Source: Rhizoclosmatium globosum
Taxonomy: Eukaryota > Chytridiomycota > Chytridiomycetes > Chytridiales > Chytriomycetaceae
Length of the DNA: 64,000 nt
NCBI GenBank assembly: GCA_002104985.1
Contig: MCGO01000005.1
Coordinates: forward strand, 434,001 to 498,000
Reading direction: 5' to 3'
The position numbers and the translations under genes are program-made. The notes below the pieces were generated by a model. That model did no database searches, had not been told where the DNA came from, and saw nothing but the letters and a program-made list of their open reading frames with translations. Positions 44,899 to 56,238 of this stretch are shown here, piece after piece (within the stretch, counting starts at the first letter, position 1; the number at the start of each line of letters is the position of its first letter).

Positions 44899-45996
44899 AT
44901 GTCCTCCAAAATCAAAGTACTGGAAACCCCCGAAGCTCGTGGTAACAAAGCCGAGGCCGGAAAGAAGCCTGGCATCCGATCATCCATTGACCTGGAGCTG
45001 CAACTTGGATTCGAGAGAAACCCGCTCGACAAACCATCGTCAGACTTCAGAGACGCTGATTCCTGGTTCTCCAAGGCAAAACAGACTGCCGAAACAACAG
45101 CGGAACCAGCAAGACCCGAAAACGCTTCCCGCAAATCATTCGGCTTGTTTGGAGCCTCAAGATCCTCCAGATATGAAACCAACGACCAACAACATCAACA
45201 ACAGTCAAACGATGCGGCACAGGAAGCAGGAGGACGTCGCTCCATTTTCCGCAATTCGCTGTTTGGTGGTGGTGATCAACCCTCCTTGCCTCCACGAGCC
45301 ACCAACAAGCGTCCAATGGGTCCCCGTGCTTTGGACGGCCAACCACAACAGGACTTCCAATTGCGCAGTGTCGGTACTGTAAAGGGTGCAGATAGCGGTC
45401 AAGGGTGGGACGATTCGGACCCAGCCGATTTATTGAGCGCCCCACACTATTTGTATCAAATGCGTATGTGGGTCAACGCCCTCCTTTTGTTGGCTGCGAT
45501 TCTGGCTGCCTCTGTGATGGGAGGATTGGCAGGCGTTCCTGCCGCCCCATCTCAGCTCTCATCGCGATTCTGGATCTTCACATCCGTCTTATCGATTGTT
45601 GTTGCGGTTTTCCAAATCGTGTACTTCCACTACTGGGGTCATAAGTTAATGTATCACTACGATGCACCATTTTTGTTGTTGTCATCAACTGGACTTGGAA
45701 CTGGTAGTGGCTCCACCCGTAACTTGAACCGTAGCGATTTGTACTTGCCTGGATTCGACTTTATTCTTCACGTTTTGTTGTTGATTTTCTGGATTGGAAC
45801 TTTATCTGATGTTGGCACTGGAATTGGATCATGCCGCTCCGTTTCCTTGTCATTGAACACTTCAACTGGTGTCTGCACAGGGTTTGAAGCTGCGGTAGCT
45901 TTCGGTGTTATTGCTATTGTTGGTGTCATTTTCACAACTGGTATGAAGGCGTGGGAGCTGTACCAAAACCTTGCGATGATCAAACGGGCTTTGTAA
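44899..45996 (+). CDS. Four-TM (MARVEL-like) membrane protein
   Basis: Single exon, 365 residues, no frame slip. A cytosolic head of about 185 residues, rich in Gln, Asn and Ser, is followed by four membrane segments: WVNALLLLAAILAASVMGGL, FWIFTSVLSIVVAVFQIVYF, FILHVLLLIFWIGTL and AAVAFGVIAIVGVIFTTGM. The arrangement is that of MARVEL-type proteins of membrane microdomains. It is intact and its ending KRAL is polar; assignment is by topology only. Confidence 0.7.
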   Translation: MSSKIKVLETPEARGNKAEAGKKPGIRSSIDLELQLGFERNPLDKPSSDFRDADSWFSKAKQTAETTAEPARPENASRKSFGLFGASRSSRYETNDQQHQQQSNDAAQEAGGRRSIFRNSLFGGGDQPSLPPRATNKRPMGPRALDGQPQQDFQLRSVGTVKGADSGQGWDDSDPADLLSAPHYLYQMRMWVNALLLLAAILAASVMGGLAGVPAAPSQLSSRFWIFTSVLSIVVAVFQIVYFHYWGHKLMYHYDAPFLLLSSTGLGTGSGSTRNLNRSDLYLPGFDFILHVLLLIFWIGTLSDVGTGIGSCRSVSLSLNTSTGVCTGFEAAVAFGVIAIVGVIFTTGMKAWELYQNLAMIKRAL

Positions 45997-46078
45997 ACTC
46001 TTTTCATTTTTTCTTTCAATCATATTTGTTTAGAAGTATCAGTAAACTGGTTTTACTCGTTATTATGAATTGAAAGAG

Positions 46079-49000
46079 TCAATTTATTTTGGTATGAGAA
46101 CGGATAATCTGTAGAACTTCGTCCAACCTCATCGATATTAACCCATCCTTAAGAACTTCTACGCTTCCAAGCGATACGCTGCTTGCCCGCTTTTTGACAC
46201 TGTGTCGTGAGACCACGATTGTATGAGAATCTTCAGAGCGTTCGTCCACATCTTCACCAACTCCCCAAGTCCTTGTGTCCGAAACGTGAGCTTCAGAGTG
46301 AATCACATCAATAAAGCCTGTTTCCAGACTTGCAACAACTCCTTGGAAAGCGTTCTGTGCCGTTTCCCACCTTCCCGGTTCCATTAGCATATCCAATTCC
46401 GTAAGCTCAAATTTCGCATGAGCTATGATCCAGCAAACGCCAGCCATCACTGTGCTGTTTCCAGGTGATCCGACGCCAGAAAGTGGGAACTCAATGCAAG
46501 TTTGGAAAGATTCACGTATCAGCGATTCTATCCTGTCCCAGTCAACCAGCCCTATATTTCCTGGTAATCCTCGAGCACACAGGAACCAGCATTTGAGATA
46601 TACTCCTTGTAAAAATAAAGTCAAGACTCTGCCCGTGCTATCTTCAAGACCACAAGATTTTGAAGAGAGAGTTTGAATTGACTCAATTAAGTTCACAAGA
46701 GCAGCTTGGTGGTTGGTTCTTGAAGTTGGATTCAAACAGTACCGCTGAGGATCTCGTCGAAGGTGCAGTATGGTATGTACAAGAAGCGGATGTATTCCTC
46801 CTGGTCGATAAATAAACCACTCAAGCAGAATAGTCATGAATTTGATAATTCGCGTTTTCTAGATGAAGAAAAGGTGAGATTTGCGTCAACTGAACCCAGT
46901 GAACAAAACCTTAATTTTCCTGCTTGCAATGGCTAATGTGATTTCTTTGCGAACAACCTTCGCTAGCTCAAACGATGGGCCTCCAGATTTTGAAGACGGC
47001 CCCTCAATAGCTCTTGTACAAGCAACGAGAAGCAATCCAGCCATTGGTTTGACTTCGAACCAGTCGTTATCAAACAAGTGTGAATCACTTCCCAATATCC
47101 GCGGAGATGATTCTCCAGTAGAGGATGGACGCCTTGAAATATTGAGGTTCCAGATTGTATCAAATATGTGTCGAGCTTCTGGCCATTGACACCTGTCAAT
47201 AGTGTCTCAGTTCAATACAATTTCCAAACAATTCTTTACTTGAAAGTATGGTCGAGTCCCTTTTCAAACCAGATTGCCGTTGGATATATTACAACAGAAG
47301 GAGGAATTGCTTCTGCCGCCTTATTCAGAAATACAACAGCATCGTGACACAGACCCAGCTTTCGATATAGATGGTAAGCCAACAGGTTAAACACAGGGCT
47401 TTTCCTGCAAAAAAAATAAATAATTCAACATCAGAATGAAAAGGAAGAATTGTACTGAGACATACGGCCATCGCTCCAAAGCATCATTGCACCACTGCAT
47501 TCCAACACCCAGCCTTTGCAAAGGTTCTTTAATTTCTCGCGAAAGGGCACCATCAGATGTGAATACTTCGTTTAGCCCAACCGTGGTTACATCGTCCGCC
47601 CATTTTCTCATTCGCAAAACTCCAACAGGTGCCAACAAAGACGCGCAATCAACAATTACAACAAATTGAGCAAGTGATGCTCGAATAGCATCCAAATGTA
47701 TCAGTTTCGTCAACATTTCAAGTGCCATGGTTTTGTTGGGTGAGAATCCTATGGCGCGAAGGATTGAGGAAAGTGCCGAAGGAACTATTTCGGGTAATAT
47801 CAAGAAAATAGCGAGTCCAAAGGATATGCAATGGTCCAACTCTCGTTTTTGAGATTCAAGAAACGCGATTTCGGAGGCAGGAATAATGTCTTTGAATGAA
47901 GTGTAGCTTATTGTAGTTAGCTCCTTTTGTAGCTTTTGGTAGAGCTTGTAAGATGATCGCAGAGTTCTATTAATTACATTTAGTGATGCTCGTCTCAGTT
48001 TGCTGAAGTGACAGAAAACATACGAAGTTCCCTTAATTTCTCTGCCCATCAAAATTTGGTAGCAACCTTTGAAAAGAAGGGTATCTGCGTAACAACATTC
48101 AACATCCAGCTTGTAGAGTTTGTACAGTCCGTCTCGTACGAATGCATTGGGGCCGAGAATGGATTCACATTGTAAGGATTCAAACCCAAGAGCAAGCTCT
48201 TGAGAACTTGCAAGCACTCGTTGGCAAAGTGTTTCAGTTTGCTTCACTTGTTTCAAGACGTTGTTGACTTCTTGCTCGCTTCCGCTGCAAAGTTGAGCAA
48301 TGAAACGAAGCTAATAATTTTTTTTGAGAAAAGGGAATAGACACCCAAACAACAAATGAACAATACCTCTGATAAATGCACCATGTGCCTGCACGAGTCC
48401 CTTTGCAACAAACGTTCTGAGGCTGTTAAATCACCATTCCACATCAAACGCAATGCAGCTACAATATTGGCATTGTATAGCAGAGGCGATTTCGTGATGA
48501 CTTCACTCGGTAAGATCTTTGAGGTGATGTCTTCATGGACGTCAGTAACAAAAGAATGTGCCATCGAATTCACATTGTGTGCTGCATTTCCGAATTCTCC
48601 TCCTCCTCCTCCTGCAACCCCGACTACTATGAGAGAATGTGACATGGTTATGGCTCCATGAGAAATTGGTGAATGAGACACTTGAGGAATTATATCGACC
48701 GGATTCTGCTGATGCTGCTGCCGTTGAGGCTTAAATAATGTTGAGTTAGGAGCTGAAGTTGAGAAATTCTTTGTAGGAGACGGAAAATGCATATTGACAA
48801 CATATGATGAGGGAGTCGACGATATATCTTCTGCACCGATAATATCAGCATTTAATTCTTCAACTGGTTGATCTTCGTCAGAAGGGAGCAGGTCAGGTAA
48901 GAGGAATACTGAAGTAGGATCATCAGGTGATTCTTCTCGATATATAGCATCCATTGTTTCGAGAATAGGTAGAGAAACTTCCGGTATGGTGGGTAATTGA

Positions 49001-49608
49001 TGATTTAACTTGGGTTCATGGACTGAAGGAGGCTGAGTTTGCGGAATGGGATCATTGCTTTGCAGCACTGTTGACGTGATATTCGATTGCAGGGCGGCCT
49101 CAACATCATCAGCCGCAAGTGTGTTCAATTCAGCGACGCGACCACTGAATCTGAACCAGGCGAATTCGAGGACGGGACACGCGGAGCACAGACCAACAAC
49201 GACCACCGCCCAAACAACATCGCCGCCATCGCCAAGGCCAACGCCAAATCCAAAAACAGCGACAATTCGAAGTGCCGCGAAAAGAAGCGATGTCTGCGAA
49301 GAAAGATGCTCAGTCGCAGGTGTGAACAAGTAGTGGCGAACTCGAAGCCAAACCTGGACTACAACGGCCGCATCGTCAGGACCGCGAAGTAACACGGCGA
49401 ATGCGCGGACTATCGACAGTGCAAGAACATCAACAAAGTCTGAGAAGAAGCCTCGGGGGTGTTCGCTTGTTGCCAGCGTCACTGCTACTGCTGCGCATGA
49501 AACTGCGACATCACTGATGCTGAGTATCGTCAGAAACACTCGACTTTGTACGGGCTGCGAGAGTGCTTCGGCTGCCTGGAGAAGCGGTGTGCTTTCGCTG
49601 CTGTCCAT
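46079..49608 (-). CDS. IML2/TTC39-family protein with N-terminal membrane domain
   Basis: Five exons, 49608-48367, 48310-47466, 47404-47240, 47192-46958 and 46858-46079, join in consistent phase to 1,088 residues with no frame slip. Residues about 310-1000 match the IML2/TTC39 tetratricopeptide family (ALRLMWNGDLTASERLLQ, ELDHCISFGLAIFLILPEIV, AIGFSPNKTMALEMLTKLIH, KSPVFNLLAYHLYRKLGLCH). The N-terminal 150 residues contain several hydrophobic segments (RVFLTILSISDVAVSCAAV, VVWAVVVVGLCSACPVLEF) not typical of IML2. Yeast Iml2 is linked to lipid droplets and clearance of inclusion bodies. The N-terminal extension may anchor it to a membrane. Confidence 0.82.
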
Positions 49609-49660
49609 CACAGGATATGAGGCAAATCAGAGGAATATGTTAATATAAAATAAATATATT

Positions 49661-52524
49661 TTATTGAAGTGTCTGTTCAGACGACGCGATTCCTCCACTC
49701 CCATTTGCCACACTTGTTCTGAGACTATGTTTCAGTGGTGAACTTGTTCCTCCATACTGATTTTCCAATCCCATCCAGCTATTCAGGTACCCTGACGTTG
49801 TCTCACTAAGTCTATGTGCCTTCTTTTTCTTTTCTTCCATTTTACTTGGAGACAATGTGCTCCATGATGCCGACGCCATGTGGAGTGGTGTTGAAGTTCC
49901 TAGTTTGGAACTGTGGTTGGCAGACGGTTCAGATTTTACACTCTCCTGAGAATCTGTCGGCGCATCTGTCTCAGAAATCCGTGTTATACTGCTTTTGAGA
50001 CTGATATATCTCCGCTGTTCAGGTGGCAGTATTTGCTGTTGCTGTAAACTCTTTCGTCGTACAGAAATGGAATACACGATCGAATCATCAGATTTGATGT
50101 TGATACTGTTTGTTGTAGCTGTACTTGGACTGTTTACCGAATTTCGTTTTGACAGCGGAGATTTGATGAATGTGGTGGTTTGTTGTTCTTGCTGAAATTG
50201 TTTCCATGATAACGAAGGTTGAGGAGAATGTGTTCGAGGCATGGTAGTAAGACTGGATCTTCGCTGATTTTTCGAAGGCTCACTATAAGCATTATTTGGT
50301 CTTGGACTACTCAAACTACTTCGTCCTGACGCTGTCGAAGGGGACACCCATGACTTCTCGTTGAACGCAGCGATAAGCCGTGCAGCAGTCCCGCGAACAG
50401 GTTTGGGGCTCTTTGGAGGTTCTTCAGCTTCAACTTCAGCATCAATATTATCCAACAGCAATGATTGATCCGATATGATGGATGAACGAGGAGTTATGTC
50501 ATCGGGCTTCTTCTCAACGCTGAGTATACTCTCATTCTCAGACAATTTCGGTGTGGTTGGAGGTGATGGCGATGATTCTAACTTGATTGAAACAATTGGA
50601 ATGGCGTTCAATGACGACGTTGAAGTTTCAGGTTCTGTACAGAGAGGTTGTGTAGATAGTGTCCCGATAGATTCTTCTTCATAAATTCGAGATAATGATG
50701 GCTCTTTGATGGATTCTGGAGGAGATAGAGGCGTTGTCGAAGGAAGACCGACAGCTTCAGCTTCTTCTTCCAAACCAACTCCGCCACTCTGCGGAATCAG
50801 TTCATAACCTAGCACCGCCCTTGCATCTATTTGCACGGTAAGTTGATTTGTCTCAGTGAAGTTCACCTACCCTTCAAAATCAACGAAATCTCTTCCCGTT
50901 TGTCTTCCAACGCAACCATTTCTGCAGTTTCTCCGTCTCCATTTACAGCATCTACGTCAATTGGTCCATCCACTACCCAATACATCCGTGTCACATCCCC
51001 TTCCTCCACCTCAGAAACTTTTTCTCCATTTTCAGTAATCCAACCAACAGCCCCACATAGCTCCTTGATTACGTCCAAGTGGCCTTCAGCACATGCGCAA
51101 TGCAAAGGAGTCCATCCCTCTCGATCACGTGCGTTTACTTGAACTTCCACACGTTGTAAGAGTTCCTGAACAATATCAAGATGACCATACGCGCTTGCGA
51201 GGTGAAGCAATGTCAGGTTCTGCTGGGGAGATATAATGTTTGCGGCATCGCAGGTAGTTGGAAGCAGTGTTATAGTTTTTTGGAATGTTTGTAAAGGTGT
51301 TTCGTCCGCCTCTTGTCCATGCTGGCAGATATCAAGGAGAATTGTGTCTGGACTGAAAGACACAGTCTTTTTTGGGCGCTTTGGTGCTGATTCCTCGTTG
51401 GTTTGTGGCTTGGTCTCTGTTAACGAGTCAAGGGATGATGTGAGGGGCATATTTCCAGAAAACGAGGCCAATTGGTCTTTCAAGTTTACGAGCAAGATTC
51501 TCTCATCAAGAGATTTTGTTTTTTGATGCCGTGATGGTGTATTTGGTAGGTTATTCTGTTTCTTGAGAGTGAATGTTTGGGATGAGGTTGGAGTTGACGG
51601 CTGGCTGATGGATCGGACTCCTTCTTTCCAATACAATGAAGAACTGCGCTTGGTTAAGATTGAGTTCGAGGTATCTGGTATATACTTTGATGAGATACTG
51701 TTGAGACTTGAGAGGCTTCCGAATGAGTTTGTCACGTAATTTGGCTGATTAAAATTTGACCTCGTTACTGTATATAAATTTAGCGCGAGTTTGATTTGAA
51801 GTCGCGATATTACATTCTGTTACGGTACTAAAGACATTTCTAGTTTCATCAGTGTCGCAACAATCCACGGGTTTATAAAGACGTCCATTCTTTTTGTTTG
51901 GATTCGCTCCTAGCTCTAATAAGCGTTTGACGAGGTCCGACATACCCAGAAATGACGCTAAATGCAGGACGGTGTTCCCGTCTCCCCAAACACGACCCAT
52001 AAATTCATAAAGCACCTTCCGTGCACCAATCTTTTCTGTCTGCGTAGAGACAAATTCCAAAATATCCAGCGCGGACTCTTCGTCTCCAAGTATGCATGCA
52101 ATTTGGATAGCATTGAGTTGTTCAAGGCTATTCTGTTTTTAGATCAACGTGTCTGGGCTCGACCAGAGTAATACCTTGGTCCAAGAAGCTCTAAAGCATC
52201 AGGTAACACTTCTTGATCGTGGCAGTAAAGACCGTCCGTGTTTGGATAGGTTGTTGTCAAAAGAAGTTGAAGTACTCGGTCTACAGCATCCGCATCGATA
52301 GCTATATTCCTCGCTTTTATGATTTCTTTTCAAAACAGATTCAATCTTACTCTCATCTGCTCTTTGGCTCCTAACAGGACAAGGAGGTTATCGCGGTCGC
52401 CGTTGTTGATGGCAGAAAACAGAGTCCTCTCGAGATTCAGAGCCGCCACCTGTTCGTCATCGGTCTCGCATGAACTATTTGATGCAGCACTAATATTGCT
52501 GCTGACTGAGAGCGATGTTTTCAT
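49661..52524 (-). CDS. Ankyrin-repeat protein with a PP1-docking motif
   Basis: At least five exons on the minus strand: about 52524-52365, 52325-52185, 52133-51815, 51769-50875 and 50829-49661. Ankyrin repeats appear as NTVLHLASFLGMSDLVKRLL, LTLLHLASAYGHLDIVQELL and GWTPLHCACAEGHLDVIKEL. Between them lies KKTVSFSPDTILLD, a fit to the RVxF-type PP1-docking motif. This layout resembles regulatory subunits of protein phosphatase 1. The C-terminal 400 residues are Ser/Thr-rich and disordered. The first two exon joins need a one-base adjustment each and are the weakest part of the model. Confidence 0.75.
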
Positions 52525-52587
52525 CGTCTTTGATAATTGACAGTTTGTCAGGAGATTTGTGGAGGGAAGAAAAGGGGAATAGCATGT

Positions 52588-55499
52588 TTATTCTGCTGCA
52601 TTTGGTAAAGTCATGTGATATTCGGGCTGTGCGGGAGCTCCTCGCTGCGCTCCGGCAAGGTACAATTCATATCCTGCCTTTGGTGATGGAGGACTTGGTG
52701 TGGGCAGCCCATCATCATCATCGCTTATATGCATTCCAAATGTGGGCAACGACTCTTCATCATCCGTTTCAATCAAGATATCTACTTTTTCGGCTTCCTT
52801 AGATGCTGTTATCCGAGACAATACGAATGGGAAACAACAAATTAAAACTGAGAACCCGAGGCCAGCAAATAGAAAGCTTGTGTATAATGAGTCTAACGGG
52901 TTTCTAAAAAAATCAAACCAGAAGAATACTGTAAGAGATTCTCGTTATTCGGAAAACTAACCAACTTACAGAAACGCGTCACACATTGCGCCCTGAAACA
53001 CGACTGTATTCTCTGCAAATTGTTTACAAGGAAGAGAGCTTTCAAATGTTTGTCGAGCAGCCTCGGCGTTGCTCATAAGATGCCATTTAAAGCTGGCGAG
53101 CTGTTGACTCACGATTGATGAAGTTGAATTCACATACTCAGTCAAAGTCTGAGATATTATTTCGTAATCCGCGGACATTGTGCTAGGAAGCGGAGTCTGT
53201 CAAACGAAATCAGATAACTAGTAAGTGGGATTTCCACTCACAGCCAATGTAACCGAGCTCCTGGAAAACTCTCCATACAAATTCGTGAGCTCTGAAATGT
53301 CTGCGTTGATGGATATAAGAGATGCTTGCCATTCTCGAATATCATTTTGCAGCTGTTTCAAGAGTTCCGCGAAGGTAGCCAAGTTTGCATACGTTAATGT
53401 TGAGCCACTTATTAATTTAAATTCACTGGTTGCGGTATTGATGGTGATTCTTTGTTCTTATTAATGTCGTCAAGAAGGCTGGCAACCGTGATCGACATTG
53501 AGTCTGCATTCGTTGACGGTATTGCACTGATAGAGAGACTGCACAAATTAGCTCTCAAATTGCTAGCTGGTCCACTGATTGTGTCGTTTTGTATAATACT
53601 GCTGTTTGCTGGTATAAACTTACTGGTTGAGGTTTGACGTGAGAATCCAATGTGAGAGAGAGGAGAGAGAAAGAGGGGGGTACTTACTCCAAAGTAAAAT
53701 TATCCAAAAGTTTTAAACGTATTCTATTGATTGATGGAGCCACCAGAGCTGTGAAGTTTCCTGACGTTACTGTCACCAAGCCGATGTCCGTTGCAAGTTT
53801 GATGAAACCCAAGTCCTTATCTATACAATCCGACTGTCGTGCTTGCAAGAAGTTTGTGGTTGAATTTGCTATACTTGTGCTTAGTCCCATCAGAAAAGAG
53901 GCGTTGTTTTCTTCAAAGAGCTGACACACTGTTGAAAACTCTTAGAGGAAGAAACCTTTATGCTGTAACCTCACTATCTCCAAATATTACCGCCAATATG
54001 AAGAGAATAGCACCTAAAACTAAAAGTAACTGGAAACTCCATATGAGTTGCAACTCTGAGACAAATCAACCCATACCATCACAAAAAACGGGGATGCCAA
54101 GAAAACACTATTGCAGTAATACATTCAGACAATTTCGAGACATTAACGATAGCTTACTATTTTGCAAGTTTTGGCCATCGCGAGAATGTGAATACAAGCA
54201 GAACAATAATTAAGACTTCAACCAAAACCAAAATAAGCGGAAACATTGAGTTTCTTGCTTTATCATAACCTCTCATCCCTTTATCGCCGATAATGCTATT
54301 AATCATGGAGTGAACCCCAGTCACACTCGAATTTGTGAGATTTCCTGTCTCTTGTGCTGATATCAACGTTTTGTTTAAGTACGAGTTTAAGGATGAGAGT
54401 GCTTGTGCAACATCAAGTTCAGTCGAATTCAATACATTGTCATATATCGTAGCATTTATGTCTGTCCATCTGATGATAACATCAGCGGAAGCTGAAAAAT
54501 ATGCGGATTGCAAGGAAACTCCACTGGCTGTTAGCTGATTCGTGAAGGATCGAGTATTTGTGCAAGGGACCATGATTCCATTCAAGTTGAAGAGCGATGT
54601 TTGCTCATCGTCCGTCGAGTCAACAATAGCTGAGACAAGTTGGAAGGATCCACCATCGGCAAGTGTTTGTTCCGCATTGATCACATCAGTTCAGATTGAA
54701 TACGTTCCAGAAGTGTGGCCAAGGAAGTTATCTTAGTAAAGAATCCAGTGACAATCCTATCAATCTGTGGGGCATTTCTTTCCAACTTCAAGTATGCAGC
54801 ATTGACTCCTTGGAGGGTTTGGATTATTCGAGTTGCTGGGTCTTGCACATCCACAAGTTTGGAGCTGTTGAAATACCGAGTAAAGGAGCGAATTGATGTT
54901 TCTGCAGCATTTCGAATTGTATTTGCCATCACGCCAACTTGTCTCGGAAAGTCTGTGGAGAACCCAGTTACATCGATAGTGATTGCATCAAATCCTTCCA
55001 AAACATCCCCAATACCATCAGTGAAAGCGCCATTTGCTCTCAAACCGCCAAGAAATCCACAGCTGTTGCTTCATTAACATCGAGCTGCAACAAATGATAC
55101 TCACCAAACACAGAATACGCAAGTTCCAACCGTGATGATAAGGAAATAATATATGATCTTGCTTCTACCTCTATTCGATTTGAAGCTCTGAAAGAAATTT
55201 CGGCTCAGCGCCAGAGATATTGGTATGATGGCATTGCGAGTAATAACAGAAGGCAGAATATAATAAGAACTGCCTGAAGTAGAATGAGAGATCGGCTGCA
55301 TATCATCTTCGAGGCCATACCACATAGTGCTTTCCAATCGCTGATGGGTAGAATTGACCATGTTTTAGAATATCGGCGGAAAGCCCACATTCCCTCGAAC
55401 TGCAGTTCTGAAGCCGCGCCCAAACTTGGCCCAGATCGCCACATCGGACGGCGAAGATGGCGTATTGGCTTCTCGTTTCTCTATTCTTCTTTTGGACAT
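52588..55499 (-). CDS. Prominin-like five-TM protein
   Basis: The minus strand shows about seven exons coding for five membrane helices and two large loops: SLILLQAVLIIFCLLLLLAM or IIYYFLIITVGTCVFC near the N-terminus, MFPLILVLVEVLIIVLLVF, LLLVLGAILFILAVIF and SFLFAGLGFSVLICCFPFV near the C-terminus. The loops carry many N-glycosylation sites and few Cys. Short N-terminus, two long extracellular loops and five helices is the prominin arrangement. About six one-base losses must be allowed, at roughly 55370, 55310, 55210, 54683, 54055 and 53470, so the N-terminal part is uncertain. The family shapes membrane protrusions in animals. The start at 55499 lies 39 bp from the divergent gene. Confidence 0.6.
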
Positions 55500-55537
55500 A
55501 AGTTGTGTTGTTTTTCTTCAGAGTTTGTCAAAGGGAA

Positions 55538-56143
55538 ATGCCTGTTCAACAACGTCGAGGGTACAAGGCTGACCTCGATCAAGCAGCGACTGAGCCTTTA
55601 GACGAACAGCGTACGTGTAGAAGTAGTTCATGAGTTGTTGGTATGATAACAGACTGATTGCAGAACAAGAGGAGCTCATTGAGTCCCTCAAAACCAAGAA
55701 TGACGAATCCAACTCTCGAATCACAAGCGTCTTGTTAGTACTTACCGTGGTAATCGGCTTCATGTGGGTGTACTTACAATTAAGGAGTTAGTTGAACTAC
55801 AATCCCATTCAGGTTTATCTCCTTCTCCTGGATCCAGTTGCGACATTCGCTGGTGCTGGCGCTGATAACGATACTGGCAGCTGCGTCAGTAGGGTTTGCA
55901 TTTATAGCGTTCCAAAGCCGAATACATGGAGAGGAAACTTCATCACACAGAGTAGCTCTTGCCCTAGCTATGTCGGCCATTTCTGTACTAGGCTTCTTCA
56001 TTGATTCGAGCCCTTTGCGAATGGTGTATGTCGGACCCCTCATGTTTGCAGGATTAACACAATGGATGGCGTTGTCGATGCAAACTGTTGGAAGGGAATT
56101 GGAGGAGCTGGACGGATTAAGATATAAAATGAAAGGAGCGTGA
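55538..56143 (+). CDS. Small multi-TM membrane protein
   Basis: Three exons, 55538-55610, 55664-55763 and 55813-56143, joined in phases 1 and 2, give 167 residues. Four hydrophobic stretches follow a polar head (SVLLVLTVVIGFMFISF, LVLALITILAAASVGFAFIA, VALALAMSAISVLGFFI, MVYVGPLMFAGLTQWMAL) and the tail is charged (RELEELDGLRYKMKGA). No family was recognised. Its promoter is shared with the prominin-like gene. Confidence 0.72.
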
Positions 56144-56238
56144 TGCTAACGTGAGTAATTTGGAATAAAGTATGTATGTTTTCTTTTTGAAGATTCCCAG
56201 ACAATTTCAGTCAAATCTCATTGTAGAATCACTCACAA

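Noticed and set aside
46079..46837. Separate gene starting at the ATG at 46837
   Set aside because: Introns at 47239-47193 and 46957-46859 join this exon in phase to the IML2-like gene upstream.
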